Positions 1 through 8,624 of a stretch of DNA of 64,000 nucleotides are shown piece by piece. The translations under genes were made by a program, and so were the position numbers. Under the pieces are notes generated by a model, which worked only from the letters and a program-made list of their open reading frames with translations, was not told the origin of the DNA and did no database searches. The stretch is from Planctomycetota bacterium (GTDB lineage Bacteria > Planctomycetota > SZUA-567 > H5-PLA8). The DNA lies in the NCBI GenBank assembly GCA_015075375.1, contig JABTUM010000004.1:434001-498000 (forward strand), written 5' to 3'. Position 1 is the stretch's first letter. The number at the start of each line of letters is the position of its first letter.

Positions 1-60
1 AACTGCACCGTCTGCCACAAAGCCTATCGAAATCCCGGCCGGCGCGTGCTGGAGCCCTAA
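1..60 (+). CDS. C-terminal end of a class II-type cytochrome c (partial)
   Basis: The first 60 bases read in frame 1 as the last 19 codons of a protein with a CxxCH haem-binding motif (Cys-Thr-Val-Cys-His) followed by a short tail and TAA. A CxxCH motif this close to the C-terminus, followed by Lys/Tyr/Arg, is the arrangement of cytochrome c' and c556 (class II), where the covalent haem site is on the last helix. The rest lies outside the window, so the domain context is unknown. A GC-rich hairpin 30 bases downstream probably ends its transcript. Other multihaem or c-type proteins that end in a haem motif are possible. Confidence 0.6.
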   Translation, partial: NCTVCHKAYRNPGRRVLEP

Positions 61-90
61 GCACGTTTCACGATGCGATCGAAATGCGGT

Positions 91-125
91 GCGGGCAGCC
101 TGTCGAACGGCTGCCCGCTTCGTTT
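91..125 (+). terminator. Rho-independent-like terminator after the cytochrome gene
   Basis: A perfect 10-bp inverted repeat (91-100 and 109-118, arm GCGGGCAGCC) has an 8-base loop and is followed on the plus strand by TTCGTTT. It lies between two convergent genes. The T tract is interrupted, so termination efficiency is uncertain. Confidence 0.55.
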
Positions 126-137
126 AAGGAGATCGCT

Positions 138-593
138 TCACACGCCGAACTGGTTGAAGTGATGGTCCAAGTGCATGCCGTGGACGCGCCGCCAGTACCG
201 CAGCGTCAACTTTCCGAACATAGGATGCAGCGTCTTCCGCGTGGGGTTCTGCTCCAGGGCCACGCAGAAACGCTCCAGCGCCGCTTTGACCTTCAGGCGC
301 TCGGCTTCGAAATCGCCCGCGGCATCGCCCATGAAATAATCGGGCACCTTGATCTTGCCCTTCGGCCAAGGCAGAACATGGTAGGCGAGGAACCGGAAGA
401 GCACGCGCAATACCGGGATGCTCTCGTCCTTGCACGGCAACTCTTCGAGCGTCAGTTCGAACGTACGCGTCAGGTGTGCAAGCAGGCCGATGGGCGTAAG
501 GCTGCCCCAGCGCCGTGCGCTGTCCGGTCGCAACGCGTCGAGCCGCGCTTCGTAGTGCGCCAGCGTCGCGCGTTCGAGCAGAATGACGCCCAT
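138..593 (-). CDS. DinB-superfamily DUF1569-type protein
   Basis: A 151-residue protein with no signal peptide. It matches the DUF1569 branch of the DinB/YfiT four-helix metalloenzyme superfamily: an AHL motif around residue 40 near the end of helix 1, and a C-terminal HGMHLDHHFNQFG block. These His residues are candidate metal ligands. In this superfamily metal-binding members act as thiol-dependent S-transferases or are uncharacterised; the substrate here cannot be told. The gene lies 65 bases downstream of a TetR-family regulator on the same strand, so the two may be co-transcribed. Confidence 0.75.
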   Translation of the reverse strand: MGVILLERATLAHYEARLDALRPDSARRWGSLTPIGLLAHLTRTFELTLEELPCKDESIPVLRVLFRFLAYHVLPWPKGKIKVPDYFMGDAAGDFEAERLKVKAALERFCVALEQNPTRKTLHPMFGKLTLRYWRRVHGMHLDHHFNQFGV

Positions 594-658
594 CCGAACC
601 GTCCCTCCCCGGACAGGGTCATACTCCCCGGCATGTGTTTAAGGTAAGGCAGAATCGC

Positions 659-1240
659 TCAAGCCAGGATCGCGAGCCCTACGCGCAGGCTTTCACGGAT
701 GGCCTGAGGATCGGGGCGAGATTTGACATGCACGGCCAGGCCTTGCAGAAAACAGGCGAGATAGCGCGCCAACGCCACGGGTTCGTGGCGCACCGATAAT
801 TCCCCGCGCGCCGCGGCGGCTTGCAGGCGCTCCCGGAAAAAGCCTTCCAGGCGGTCCATCGCTTCCCGCGTGCAACTGCGCATCCGCTCGCAGCGCGGCG
901 AAAGCTCCACGATCGCATTAACCAGGAAGCATCCGCGCCAAGCCTCGCCGCGCTCGGCCTGTTCGGCAAAGTCTTCGAAGAACGTGCGCAACCCTTGCAA
1001 CGGATCGGATGCGGCGAGCGCGGCTTCGAGCTTTTCGGCGATGACGCGGTCCAGATAGCGGTTCAGCGCGCGCTGAAAAAGCGCATGCTTATCGCCGAAA
1101 GTCTCGTACATGCTCCCGCGGTTGATCCCCATGTGGTCGACCAGATTCTGAATGCTGGTCGCCTCGTAACCCTGGCGCCAAAAGAGATCCATCGCGCGAT
1201 CCAGCACCTCGGTCTGATCGAATGCTTTCGGGCGCGCCAT
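659..1240 (-). CDS. TetR/AcrR-family transcriptional regulator
   Basis: A 193-residue protein. The N-terminal helix-turn-helix (about residues 8-55) has the TetR pattern, including ATSIQNLVDHMGINRGSMYETFGDK, read here as two segments around the recognition helix. The C-terminal region resembles TetR_C ligand-binding domains with a cysteine-containing RGCFLVNA segment, as in AcrR-like regulators of xenobiotic or redox responses. The upstream in-frame start adds 38 unlikely residues; the ATG at 1240 was chosen because a GAAGGA Shine-Dalgarno lies about 9 bases upstream and the family normally begins MxRPKxFD. It probably controls itself and the downstream DinB-like gene. Confidence 0.88.
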   Translation of the reverse strand: MARPKAFDQTEVLDRAMDLFWRQGYEATSIQNLVDHMGINRGSMYETFGDKHALFQRALNRYLDRVIAEKLEAALAASDPLQGLRTFFEDFAEQAERGEAWRGCFLVNAIVELSPRCERMRSCTREAMDRLEGFFRERLQAAAARGELSVRHEPVALARYLACFLQGLAVHVKSRPDPQAIRESLRVGLAILA

Positions 1241-1603
1241 CCTGCTTGTCCTTCTCTCTCTATCGTCAGCTCGGAAAGATAGGCCCGTCCCGGCGGAAGG
1301 GGGAGTCGGGGAGGGAGCCCTGACATCCGCCGGGAACGGGCCTGCCCGGTTCAATCGGTCGCTCGAAAGCCCAAGCCATTAAAGCCGCTACCACTCGGCG
1401 CTCTCCGCCATGATCCTGAAATACCGGGTCACGCGAAGATTACGCTTGCGAGGATTCAGCACGGCCTGTGCCAAAATGAAATCTGGAAATTAGAAGGAGT
1501 TGCAAGATGGCGCGGAATGCTTTGACGGGAGAATGTACAGCCTCGCGCACGGACGTTGTACAGCCGCCGTCCGTGCCGCCGGCCAGGATCCAACTCGCGC
1601 GAA
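1241..1603. other. 363-base gap between tetR and phoU
   Basis: No recognisable family is encoded here. It holds a strong GAAGGAG (1493-1499) in front of a short plus-strand reading frame, and a perfect 9-bp inverted repeat (1547-1555 with 1568-1576, 12-base loop). The repeat lies just downstream of the phoU stop on the minus strand and has no T tract; it may protect or end the pst transcript. Confidence 0.4.
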
Positions 1604-1665
1604 TTACGATGCGGCCGTCGCGTGAGCGGGCTTCGGCTTCGCCTGCTCGGCGTTGTGGCGAATGA
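1507..1665 (+). CDS. Possible 52-aa small protein with a strong RBS
   Basis: ATG at 1507 is preceded at 7 bases by GAAGGAG, one of the best ribosome binding sites in the window. The frame runs 52 codons to TGA and overlaps the 3' end of phoU antisense by 62 bases. The sequence is Arg/Ala/Pro-rich, has no known domain, and the overlapping part may be open only because it mirrors GC-rich phoU. Only the RBS argues for translation; it may be fortuitous. Confidence 0.2.
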   Translation: MARNALTGECTASRTDVVQPPSVPPARIQLARITMRPSRERASASPARRCGE

Positions 1666-2299
1666 TATTGCCTTCGACCATGTAGATCACGTCTTCCGAA
1701 ATATTCGTGCAGTGATCGGCGATGCGCTCGAGGTTGCGGCTGATCGAGAGGTAATGCAGCAGATCGTCGAGGTGATCCGGATTTTTGCGGATCGCATCCT
1801 TAATCCACGTATACATGCGCCGGTGCAGGCCATCCACCACGTCGTCCGATGCAAGCACCTGCCGGGACATCTCGGGATCGAGATTGACCAGCGCGTCGAG
1901 GCTCTTCTTGAGCATCTCCAGAACCTTGGCGCAGAGTTCGGGCAGGTCGTAGGGCACCGGTAATTGCTCGCGCCCGGCCAGGAACAGCGTCCGTTCGGCG
2001 ATATTGACCGAGAGGTCGCCCATGCGCTCCAGATCGTTGTTGAACTTGAGGATGGCGACGAGCAGCCGCAGGTCGATCGCCACCGGTTGATGCAGTGCGA
2101 GAATTTTCAGGCAGTCCTCTTCGACATCCACCTCGGCCATGTCGATCTGATCGTCGCTGTCGATCACTTCCTGCGCCAGCGCGGCATCCCGATGCACCAC
2201 CGAATGCACCGCGCGATGCACGTTCTGCTCCACCAGCGCGCACAGCGAGAGCGCCTTTTTCTTCAGCCGTGCGACTTCTTTATGAAAATACTGCGCCAT
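1604..2299 (-). CDS. phoU: Phosphate signalling protein PhoU
   Basis: A 231-residue all-helical protein with two PhoU repeats (about residues 15-105 and 120-210). Each carries the acidic metal-cluster pattern E/DxxxD; the first shows DxDDQIDxxE and VAIDLRLLVAILKFNNDLERMGD, the second has SRNLERIADHCTNISED. PhoU links the Pst transporter to the PhoR/PhoB two-component system and restrains phosphate uptake under sufficiency. It is the last gene of a pstS-pstC-pstA-pstB-phoU operon, 42 bases after pstB, with a TAGGAGA Shine-Dalgarno 8 bases before ATG. No phoB/phoR genes are in the window. Confidence 0.96.
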   Translation of the reverse strand: MAQYFHKEVARLKKKALSLCALVEQNVHRAVHSVVHRDAALAQEVIDSDDQIDMAEVDVEEDCLKILALHQPVAIDLRLLVAILKFNNDLERMGDLSVNIAERTLFLAGREQLPVPYDLPELCAKVLEMLKKSLDALVNLDPEMSRQVLASDDVVDGLHRRMYTWIKDAIRKNPDHLDDLLHYLSISRNLERIADHCTNISEDVIYMVEGNIIRHNAEQAKPKPAHATAAS

Positions 2300-2341
2300 G
2301 GCGGACTCTCCTATACGCGCGCGCGGGTACGGCCGGGCCGG

Positions 2342-3235
2342 CTAACCGAAACGGCCCGTGATATAGTCTTCGGTGCGCTTGTCGGAAGGGCGCGAGAAGA
2401 GCGTGGTGGTGTCGCGGTACTCGATCAAATCGCCCAGCAGCATGAAGGCCGTGTAGTCGGATACGCGCGAGGCCTGCTGCATGTTGTGGGTCACGATGAT
2501 GATCGTGTAGCGCTCTTTCAGTTCGACGATCAGGTCTTCGACCTTGCCCGTGCTGATGGGATCCAGCGCCGAGCAGGGCTCGTCCATCAGCAGCACTTCG
2601 GGTTCGACGGCCACCGCCCGCGCGATACACAGGCGCTGCTGCTGCCCGCCCGACAACGCCAATGCGCTCTCGTTCAAGCGGTCCTTGGCTTCTTCCCAGA
2701 GCGCCGCGCCTTTGAGGCTGCGCTCCACGATCTCGTCCAGCCTCGCTTTGTCCTTGATGCCCTGCAGGCGCGGGCCGTAGGCGATGTTTTCGAAGATCGA
2801 CTTGGGAAACGGATTGGGCTTCTGGAAGACCATGCCCACGTTCTTGCGCAGCTCGGTCACATCCAGCGCAGGATCGTAAATGTCGCGCCCGTTGATCTTG
2901 ATCGAGCCCTCGACGCGGCAGCCTTCCACCAGATCGTTCATGCGGTTGAAGCAGCGCAGCAGCGTGCTCTTGCCGCAGCCGCTCGGACCGATCATCGCCG
3001 TGACTCGCTTTTGGGGATAAACCAAGCTGACGTTCTTGAGCGCCTTCTTCTGGCCGTAATACAGATCGACGTTCTGTACCTCGACCATGGGCACTTCCGG
3101 CGCCGCGTCGGCATCCTGCGCCTTGTCCTGCACGGCGATGCGCATCGGCGAATGCCCCGTCGCGGTCTTTTCGGTGGAGCGGCCGGGAACCTCGAGATCG
3201 GTCCGGTCGGTATCGGTGGATGCGGGGCTGCTCAT
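2342..3235 (-). CDS. pstB: Phosphate ABC transporter ATP-binding protein PstB
   Basis: A 297-residue ATPase that energises phosphate import through PstC/PstA at the inner membrane. All ABC motifs are visible: Walker A GPSGCGKST (about residue 84), Q-loop in VGMVFQKPNPFP, signature ALSGGQQQRLCIARA, Walker B VLLMDEPCSALDP and an H-loop VTHNM. The first ~48 residues are a polar extension rich in Ser/Thr/Asp that is absent from E. coli PstB (257 residues); its role is unknown. A GAGGAG Shine-Dalgarno precedes ATG 3235. It lies 28 bases after pstA. Confidence 0.97.
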   Translation of the reverse strand: MSSPASTDTDRTDLEVPGRSTEKTATGHSPMRIAVQDKAQDADAAPEVPMVEVQNVDLYYGQKKALKNVSLVYPQKRVTAMIGPSGCGKSTLLRCFNRMNDLVEGCRVEGSIKINGRDIYDPALDVTELRKNVGMVFQKPNPFPKSIFENIAYGPRLQGIKDKARLDEIVERSLKGAALWEEAKDRLNESALALSGGQQQRLCIARAVAVEPEVLLMDEPCSALDPISTGKVEDLIVELKERYTIIIVTHNMQQASRVSDYTAFMLLGDLIEYRDTTTLFSRPSDKRTEDYITGRFG

Positions 3236-3263
3236 GTTCGGTCTCCTCGCTCGGATGCGGGCG

Positions 3264-4916
3264 CTAAATGGCTGCGGTCGCCGCCGAGAACTTCTTTCTC
3301 AGCCGGTTACGGATGAAAATCGCTCCGATGTTCAACAGCACAATGATGCCCAGCAACAACAGGGTAGTCGTAAAGACCATCGGACGTGCCGCGTCCACGT
3401 TAGGCGACTGGAAGCCCACGTCGTAAATGTGGAACCCCAGATGCATGAACTTCCGTTCGAGGTGCACGTACGGGAAGTAGCCATCCAGCGGCAGCGACGG
3501 CGCGAGCTTGACGACCCCGGTGATCATCAGCGGCGCAACTTCGCCCGCCGCGCGGGCCATCGCCAGGATCAACCCCGTCAGGATCGACGGCATCACCGCC
3601 GGGAGCACCACGCGGACCGTCGTTTCGAACTTCGTCGCACCGAGGGCCAGCGAGCCCTCGCGCATGCTGGGCGGGATGGCGGCCAAGCCTTCCTCGGTGG
3701 CGACGATTACGACGGGCACCGTCAGCAGCGAAAGCGTCAACGACGCCCACAGGATGCCGCCGGTGCCGAAGGTGGGGGTGGGAAGCATTTCGGGAAAGAG
3801 CGCCTTGTCCGTGCCCGCACCCATGAAATAGATGAAGAAGCCGACGCCGAAGACCCCGAAGACGATCGATGGCACGCCGGCCAGGTTGTTCACCGCGATC
3901 CGCACGATGCTCACCATCGTGCCCTGCTTGGCGTACTCGCGCAGGTAAAACGCCGCCAGCACCCCCAGCGGCGTCACCAGCACGCTCATGATCATCACCA
4001 TCATCACCGTCCCGAAGATCGCCGGGAAGACCCCGCCTTCGGTATTCGACTCGCGCGGATCGGCCGCTACGAACTCCCAAACCTTGGCCAGGTAGTAGCT
4101 GCACTTCTCTACGAAGCTCATGTGATTGGGCTTGTCGACGCGCAGAATCTCGGCCAGCGCCATCGTCTTCTCGCGTTCGCCCGACGCCAGCGCCCCCGCC
4201 GGAGCCGTGAAGCTCACGCTGTACGTCTGCTTCGCTTTCAACTCGGCGATGCGTTTGGTCAGATCGATGTACTTCTGCTGCCAGGAATCCATTTCCTTGG
4301 TCAGCGCGTCCACTTCCGGACCCGTGTCCACGCCGTCCATGTGCAGCTTCTTGAGCTTCAAACGCACTTGGTTCTGGTAGTAGTTGATCTCGCCGACCGA
4401 ATCGCGCTCCAGGCTCCGGATCTCTTCGCGGATCCGTTCGGCTTCCGGCAGCAGCGCCTGGACTTTGGCGAACGCTTCCGCGCCTGTCGCCACCGGCTTG
4501 TCGCCGTCCTTCACTTCCTTCACGTATCCGTAGAAATGGCCCCACTCCATGCGTTCGACCTGCACCGCGTCCCCGGGCAACTCGCGGCTCTTGATCTGGT
4601 CCTCGTCGATCCAGAGGAAGTCCATCCCGTACAGGTCGCGGTTGCCCTGCTTTACCTTGATCCGATGCCGCACCGCATGCTCGGGGTTGTCCGGGTTGGG
4701 AACTTCCTCGCGTTCCATCAACGCGCCCAACACCTGCTTCCCGTCGCCAAGATCGAACTTGGTCAGCGCATGAGGCCAGAAAAAGCCCAAGCCGCTCACG
4801 AAGATCAGCGCGATCATGCCGATCACCAGCAGCAGGCTGGCCGCCAAGGCGCCTCCGGTCAGCCAGATGAACGGATCGCCGCTGCGGAGCAGGATATGTT
4901 TCCAGTGGCGCTTCAT
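3264..4916 (-). CDS. pstA: Phosphate ABC transporter permease PstA (large form)
   Basis: A 550-residue inner-membrane permease, about twice the length of E. coli PstA (296). After an N-terminal TM (about residues 20-45) comes a ~230-residue extracytoplasmic insert with a heptad-like coiled-coil (about 155-225). The permease core begins near residue 285 and has six TM segments with the MetI-like EAA loop (EGLAAIPPSMREGSLALGATK). Long PstA forms with an N-terminal domain (DUF3333-like) are known in Gammaproteobacteria. The start codon overlaps the pstC stop (ATGA), showing translational coupling. Confidence 0.94.
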   Translation of the reverse strand: MKRHWKHILLRSGDPFIWLTGGALAASLLLVIGMIALIFVSGLGFFWPHALTKFDLGDGKQVLGALMEREEVPNPDNPEHAVRHRIKVKQGNRDLYGMDFLWIDEDQIKSRELPGDAVQVERMEWGHFYGYVKEVKDGDKPVATGAEAFAKVQALLPEAERIREEIRSLERDSVGEINYYQNQVRLKLKKLHMDGVDTGPEVDALTKEMDSWQQKYIDLTKRIAELKAKQTYSVSFTAPAGALASGEREKTMALAEILRVDKPNHMSFVEKCSYYLAKVWEFVAADPRESNTEGGVFPAIFGTVMMVMIMSVLVTPLGVLAAFYLREYAKQGTMVSIVRIAVNNLAGVPSIVFGVFGVGFFIYFMGAGTDKALFPEMLPTPTFGTGGILWASLTLSLLTVPVVIVATEEGLAAIPPSMREGSLALGATKFETTVRVVLPAVMPSILTGLILAMARAAGEVAPLMITGVVKLAPSLPLDGYFPYVHLERKFMHLGFHIYDVGFQSPNVDAARPMVFTTTLLLLGIIVLLNIGAIFIRNRLRKKFSAATAAI

Positions 4917-7246
4917 AGGACGCGGTACTTTCTGCGCAGTCGCAGGCGGATCATCTCCGCCAGGGTGTTCACGGAGAAGGTCATGAAAAAGAGCAACAGG
5001 GCGCCCAGGAAGAGCGTGCGGTAATGCGTGCTGCCTTCGGGCGCTTCGGGCAGTTCGACCGCGATGTTCGCCGAAAGCGCACGGAAGCCGCTGAACATCG
5101 ACATGTCCATGACCGGCGTGTTACCGGTGGCCATCAGCACGATCATCGTCTCGCCCACCGCGCGCCCGAAGCCGATCATGATCGCCGAGAATATGCCGGG
5201 GCTGGCCGTGGGAAGAATCACCAGCACCGCCGCCTGCCACGGCGTCGAACCCAGGGCCAGCGCGCCCGCCTTGAGGTGCTGCGGAACGTTGGAAAGCGAA
5301 TCTTCGGCGATGGTGAAGATGATCGGAATGACCGCCACACCCATGGCCAGACCCACGACCAAGGAGTTGCGCTGGTCGTACTTGATTTTCCACTCGTCGC
5401 GCAGCCAGTTGCGGTAGTCCCCGCCGAAAAGCCCGGTGTTCACAAACTCGCCCAGTTGCAGCGAGAGCCAACCGCCCACGAGCACGATCGGAAGCAACAG
5501 GTACACCTCATGGCCTTTGGGCAAGCGGTGCCGGACCTTGTCGGGCAGAAATTCCCATACGAAGAGCGCGGCCAGGATGGTGGCCGGCGTCACGAGGATG
5601 GTCATGAATACGCCCGGCGCGATCGATTCCACCTTCGGCGCCAGCCATAGACCCGCCAGGAATCCCAGCACCACGCTCGGCAGCGCGGCCATGATCTCCA
5701 CCGTCGGCTTGACCCAAGTGCGCAGATTCGGGTGCATGAACTGCGAAACGTACAGCGCGCTGAGCAAGGCCAACGGAATCGCGAACAGCAGCGCGTAGAA
5801 GGTGCCCTTGATGGTTCCCACGATCAGCGGCGTGAGTCCGAATTTCGACTCGAATTCGTCGCTTCCGCCCGTCGACTGCCAGACGTGCTCGGGCCGCTCG
5901 TACCCTTCGTACCAGACCTGCCCGAACAGGCTGCCCAGCGTCGATTCCGGATGCTCGTTATGGAGCGACCACGTTTGCACGCGTCCGTCCTGGCCCGCGG
6001 CCACGATCGCGTCACCTTTCGGGCTGAGCGCCACCGAACTCAGATCGCCGACGTCGGCCTTAAGGTCCAGTTGCGTCGCTCCGGTCGTCGAATAATGCAA
6101 CAGCACATGACCCGTGGTATCGGCCGTCAGGAAGCCTTTGTTGCGGCGCGAGCGCGAGAAGGAATTGGGCTTCCCGCCATGGGGCTTGAAGGTGCGAATA
6201 AGCGTCAGTTCGCGCGTGTTGTCCGGTTGCCGTAGGTTCTGCCACGCCTGCACCGTTCCGTCCTCGGTGGCCGTGACCAGCGTCGTCCCGCCCAGCAGGA
6301 TGCCCAGTTCGCGAATCGCCCCGTGCTCCTTGCCCAGATCCACGCGGCTGGAGATCGCCGCCGCTTCGGGCTTGCGCAGATCGATCGCGATGAATTCGCC
6401 GGCTTCCGTCCCCGCGTACAGGTAGTCGCCCGTCTCGCTGAAGACCATCGCGTTGGTCTGGCCTTCCAGCTTCAAGGGCAGGCGCAACTGCTCGAGCGCG
6501 GTGTCTTTTTCGTCGTCTTCCGACGCGAACATCCCTCCGCCGGTGCTCTCGGCCGTGCGCAGCAGGATCAGTTCACCCGTATCCATCGCCGCGGCATGGA
6601 ACGCCCGCTCGCCGTCGTGCAGGTAAGCCAAAGCTCGAATAGTCGAGGTCGCCGGCACATCTTTCAGTTGAACGGCGGCGTGCGGTTCGACCTTCGGCAC
6701 GATTATGCGCGGTCCTTCGGCCCCCTTGGGGAACGTCGCGCGGAACGAAAAATCGAGCGGGAGGATGCGGCGGTCTGAAAGCGCCAGCGTCCGGCTCCCG
6801 TGCATCAGGTCCGAATGCGCCACCACCCGCGCTTCGCCCAGCGGCAAAGAAGGTTGTTCGGCCGCCGGCTTGCCGTCGCTGAGGTTAAACAGGTACACGC
6901 CCTTCGCGTGCACAAAATACCCGGTATCGAGGTACTCGTCGCAATCCACGCACATCACGCTCTCGACCCCGGCCGTCGCGTACGCAGCCTGAGGCTGCGC
7001 CGAAGCGCCCTTAAAGAGCGGAATGGTTTCGTGCAGGATCACGATCAGAATGGCCAAAATGCAGAAGATGATCGCCGCGCCGCCGAAGCTGACCACAACC
7101 CGGGAAAGCACGTCGATGTGGCGGCGGCGCGCGGTGCGTGCAGGATTGCCGTGAAGCGGATTCGGAATCTCACCCGCGGGCCGCAGCCCGACCGTTCCCG
7201 CGGCGCCTTTCGTCGATGCATCCGGCTTCTGGGTGGGTACGCTCAT
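4913..7246 (-). CDS. pstC: Phosphate ABC transporter permease PstC with beta-propeller-like insert
   Basis: A 777-residue permease subunit, far longer than E. coli PstC (319). TM1 is at about residues 50-75. Between it and the C-terminal permease block (about 465-775) lies a ~380-residue segment with WD40-like repeats, for example ATEDGTVQAWQ and AAGQDGRVQTWSLH. It would sit on the periplasmic side. The permease block has the MetI-type EAA motif (LSNVPQHLKAGALALGSTPW). ATG 7246 (MSVPTQ) was preferred to a GTG 30 bases upstream; neither has a clear Shine-Dalgarno. It overlaps pstA by four bases and follows pstS after an intergenic hairpin. Confidence 0.93.
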   Translation of the reverse strand: MSVPTQKPDASTKGAAGTVGLRPAGEIPNPLHGNPARTARRRHIDVLSRVVVSFGGAAIIFCILAILIVILHETIPLFKGASAQPQAAYATAGVESVMCVDCDEYLDTGYFVHAKGVYLFNLSDGKPAAEQPSLPLGEARVVAHSDLMHGSRTLALSDRRILPLDFSFRATFPKGAEGPRIIVPKVEPHAAVQLKDVPATSTIRALAYLHDGERAFHAAAMDTGELILLRTAESTGGGMFASEDDEKDTALEQLRLPLKLEGQTNAMVFSETGDYLYAGTEAGEFIAIDLRKPEAAAISSRVDLGKEHGAIRELGILLGGTTLVTATEDGTVQAWQNLRQPDNTRELTLIRTFKPHGGKPNSFSRSRRNKGFLTADTTGHVLLHYSTTGATQLDLKADVGDLSSVALSPKGDAIVAAGQDGRVQTWSLHNEHPESTLGSLFGQVWYEGYERPEHVWQSTGGSDEFESKFGLTPLIVGTIKGTFYALLFAIPLALLSALYVSQFMHPNLRTWVKPTVEIMAALPSVVLGFLAGLWLAPKVESIAPGVFMTILVTPATILAALFVWEFLPDKVRHRLPKGHEVYLLLPIVLVGGWLSLQLGEFVNTGLFGGDYRNWLRDEWKIKYDQRNSLVVGLAMGVAVIPIIFTIAEDSLSNVPQHLKAGALALGSTPWQAAVLVILPTASPGIFSAIMIGFGRAVGETMIVLMATGNTPVMDMSMFSGFRALSANIAVELPEAPEGSTHYRTLFLGALLLFFMTFSVNTLAEMIRLRLRRKYRVL

Positions 7247-7315
7247 GGCCGCGGTTTTCTCAAGCAAGGGGTGCACGTCTGGGTTTGTTCAAGGTCGAGC
7301 AGTGCTGAATGAGTG

Positions 7316-7368
7316 CAGGGGCTTCCCCCTTCCCGGCTCGCAAGAGCGGGGTCGGGGGAAAGCCCCTG
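7316..7368 (-). promoter_or_regulatory. Large intercistronic hairpin between pstS and pstC
   Basis: CAGGGGCTTCCCCC at 7316-7329 is complemented by GGGGGAAAGCCCCTG at 7354-7368 (one bulged base), and the interior holds a second GC-rich pairing (GCTC/GAGC). It starts 13 bases after the pstS stop. There is no T tract, so it is read as an RNA stabiliser or partial attenuator that lets the binding protein be made in excess over the membrane subunits, as known for other binding-protein operons. Confidence 0.6.
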
Positions 7369-7381
7369 GCAGAGCGGAAGC

Positions 7382-8359
7382 TTAGTCTTCGAGCTTCTTC
7401 AGTTCGGCTTCGGCAATCTTGGCGGGAATGGGGAAGTAACCGTCCTTCACCACCACCTCCTGGCCTTCCTTGCCGAGCACCAGCTTCAAGTATTCCTTCG
7501 TCAGCGGATCGAGCGGCTTGCCCGGAGCCTTGTTGATGTAAATGAGCAGGAAGCGCGCCAGAGGGTACTTGCCGGCGTAGCAGTTGTCGGCCGTCGCTTC
7601 GATCGCCTCTTCGCCGTCCTTCTTCGACAGCGGCACCGCGCGCACACCGGCCGTCATGTAACCGATGCCGCTGTAACCGACGCCGAACTTATCGACCGTC
7701 ACGCCCTGCACCACCGCGGCCGAACCCGGCTGCTCCTTCACTTCGTCCTTAAAGTCGCCCTTGAAGAGCGCTTCGTCCTTGAAGAAGCCGTACGTACCGG
7801 ACGCGCTGTTGCGGCCGTAGAGGCTGATCGGGCGGTCCTTCCAGTCGCCGTCCAGACCCACCTGGCCCCACGTCTTGATATCTTCCGCCGCCGCGCCCTT
7901 GCGAGTCTTGCTGAAGATCGCATCGACCTGCGGCAGGCTCAGCCCCTTCACCGGATTGTCCTTGTTGACGAAGACCGCCAGAGCGTCCACCGCCACACGG
8001 ATTTCCGTCGGCTTGTAGCCGAACTTCTTTTCGAAGTCATCCTTCTCCTTGCTCTTCATGTGACGGCTCATCGGGCCAAGCTGAGCCGTTCCTTCGATCA
8101 GCGCCGGCGGCGCCGTCGAAGAGCCCTTGCCTTCGATCTGAATGTTCACGTTGGGATAGAAGCTCTTGAACTTCTCCGCCCACAACGTCATCAGGTTATT
8201 CAGCGTGTCGGAACCGATGCTGCTGCAGTTCCCGCTGACCCCCGACGTCGCTTTGTACGCGGGCAGAGCCGCATCGACTTCCACCGCCGCGTCCACACGA
8301 GCACCGGTTACCACCACGGCCAACAAGGCCGTCACCACCAAAGACCACAAGCGAAGCAT
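7382..8359 (-). CDS. pstS: Phosphate ABC transporter substrate-binding protein PstS
   Basis: A 325-residue periplasmic phosphate-binding protein, first gene of the pst operon. The signal peptide is MLRLWSLVVTALLAVVVTGA with cleavage near VDA. The PBP fold motifs are visible: IGSDTLNNLMTLWAE, a GKGSSTAPPAL loop that binds phosphate oxygens, and SRHMKSKE and NSASGTYGFF blocks. Start ATG 8359 was chosen over a GTG 33 bases upstream because AAAGGAG lies 8 bases before it and the signal peptide then begins at residue 1. An AT-rich candidate promoter lies about 125 bases upstream. Confidence 0.95.
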   Translation of the reverse strand: MLRLWSLVVTALLAVVVTGARVDAAVEVDAALPAYKATSGVSGNCSSIGSDTLNNLMTLWAEKFKSFYPNVNIQIEGKGSSTAPPALIEGTAQLGPMSRHMKSKEKDDFEKKFGYKPTEIRVAVDALAVFVNKDNPVKGLSLPQVDAIFSKTRKGAAAEDIKTWGQVGLDGDWKDRPISLYGRNSASGTYGFFKDEALFKGDFKDEVKEQPGSAAVVQGVTVDKFGVGYSGIGYMTAGVRAVPLSKKDGEEAIEATADNCYAGKYPLARFLLIYINKAPGKPLDPLTKEYLKLVLGKEGQEVVVKDGYFPIPAKIAEAELKKLED

Positions 8360-8459
8360 GCTGGTTCTCCTTTTTTGATCCCGAGTTTTCACTCTTCGCG
8401 GGGATATGAATACGGGGCGAACGTAAAGACAAAATGAAGAGGAAGTGTTTAACGCGGAA

Positions 8460-8515
8460 ACTTACGCCACATGCGCATTATTATTATAAGATAATACAAG
8501 TAAACGACTTACAGA
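8460..8515 (-). promoter_or_regulatory. Candidate pst promoter in an AT-rich patch
   Basis: In an otherwise GC-rich window this 56-base patch is AT-rich and holds a perfect TATAAT on the minus strand (plus positions 8483-8488), 124 bases upstream of the pstS ATG. No good -35 hexamer is present, as expected for an activator-dependent promoter, but I could not identify a convincing PhoB box. The remaining gap up to 8624 shows nothing else. Confidence 0.35.
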
Positions 8516-8624
8516 ACGCTCTCGAGTCCGCGGCAGCCCGTTTCCTGGGCTTAATCACCCTTCGCTTTATAAAGATCGGAGCTTGGTTGTGTAAAGTTCG
8601 AACGCCGGGCGGGCTTCCCAGCAG

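Noticed and set aside
1547..1576. Intrinsic terminator of the pst operon
   Set aside because: The 9-bp inverted repeat is perfect but has a 12-base loop and no T tract on either strand.
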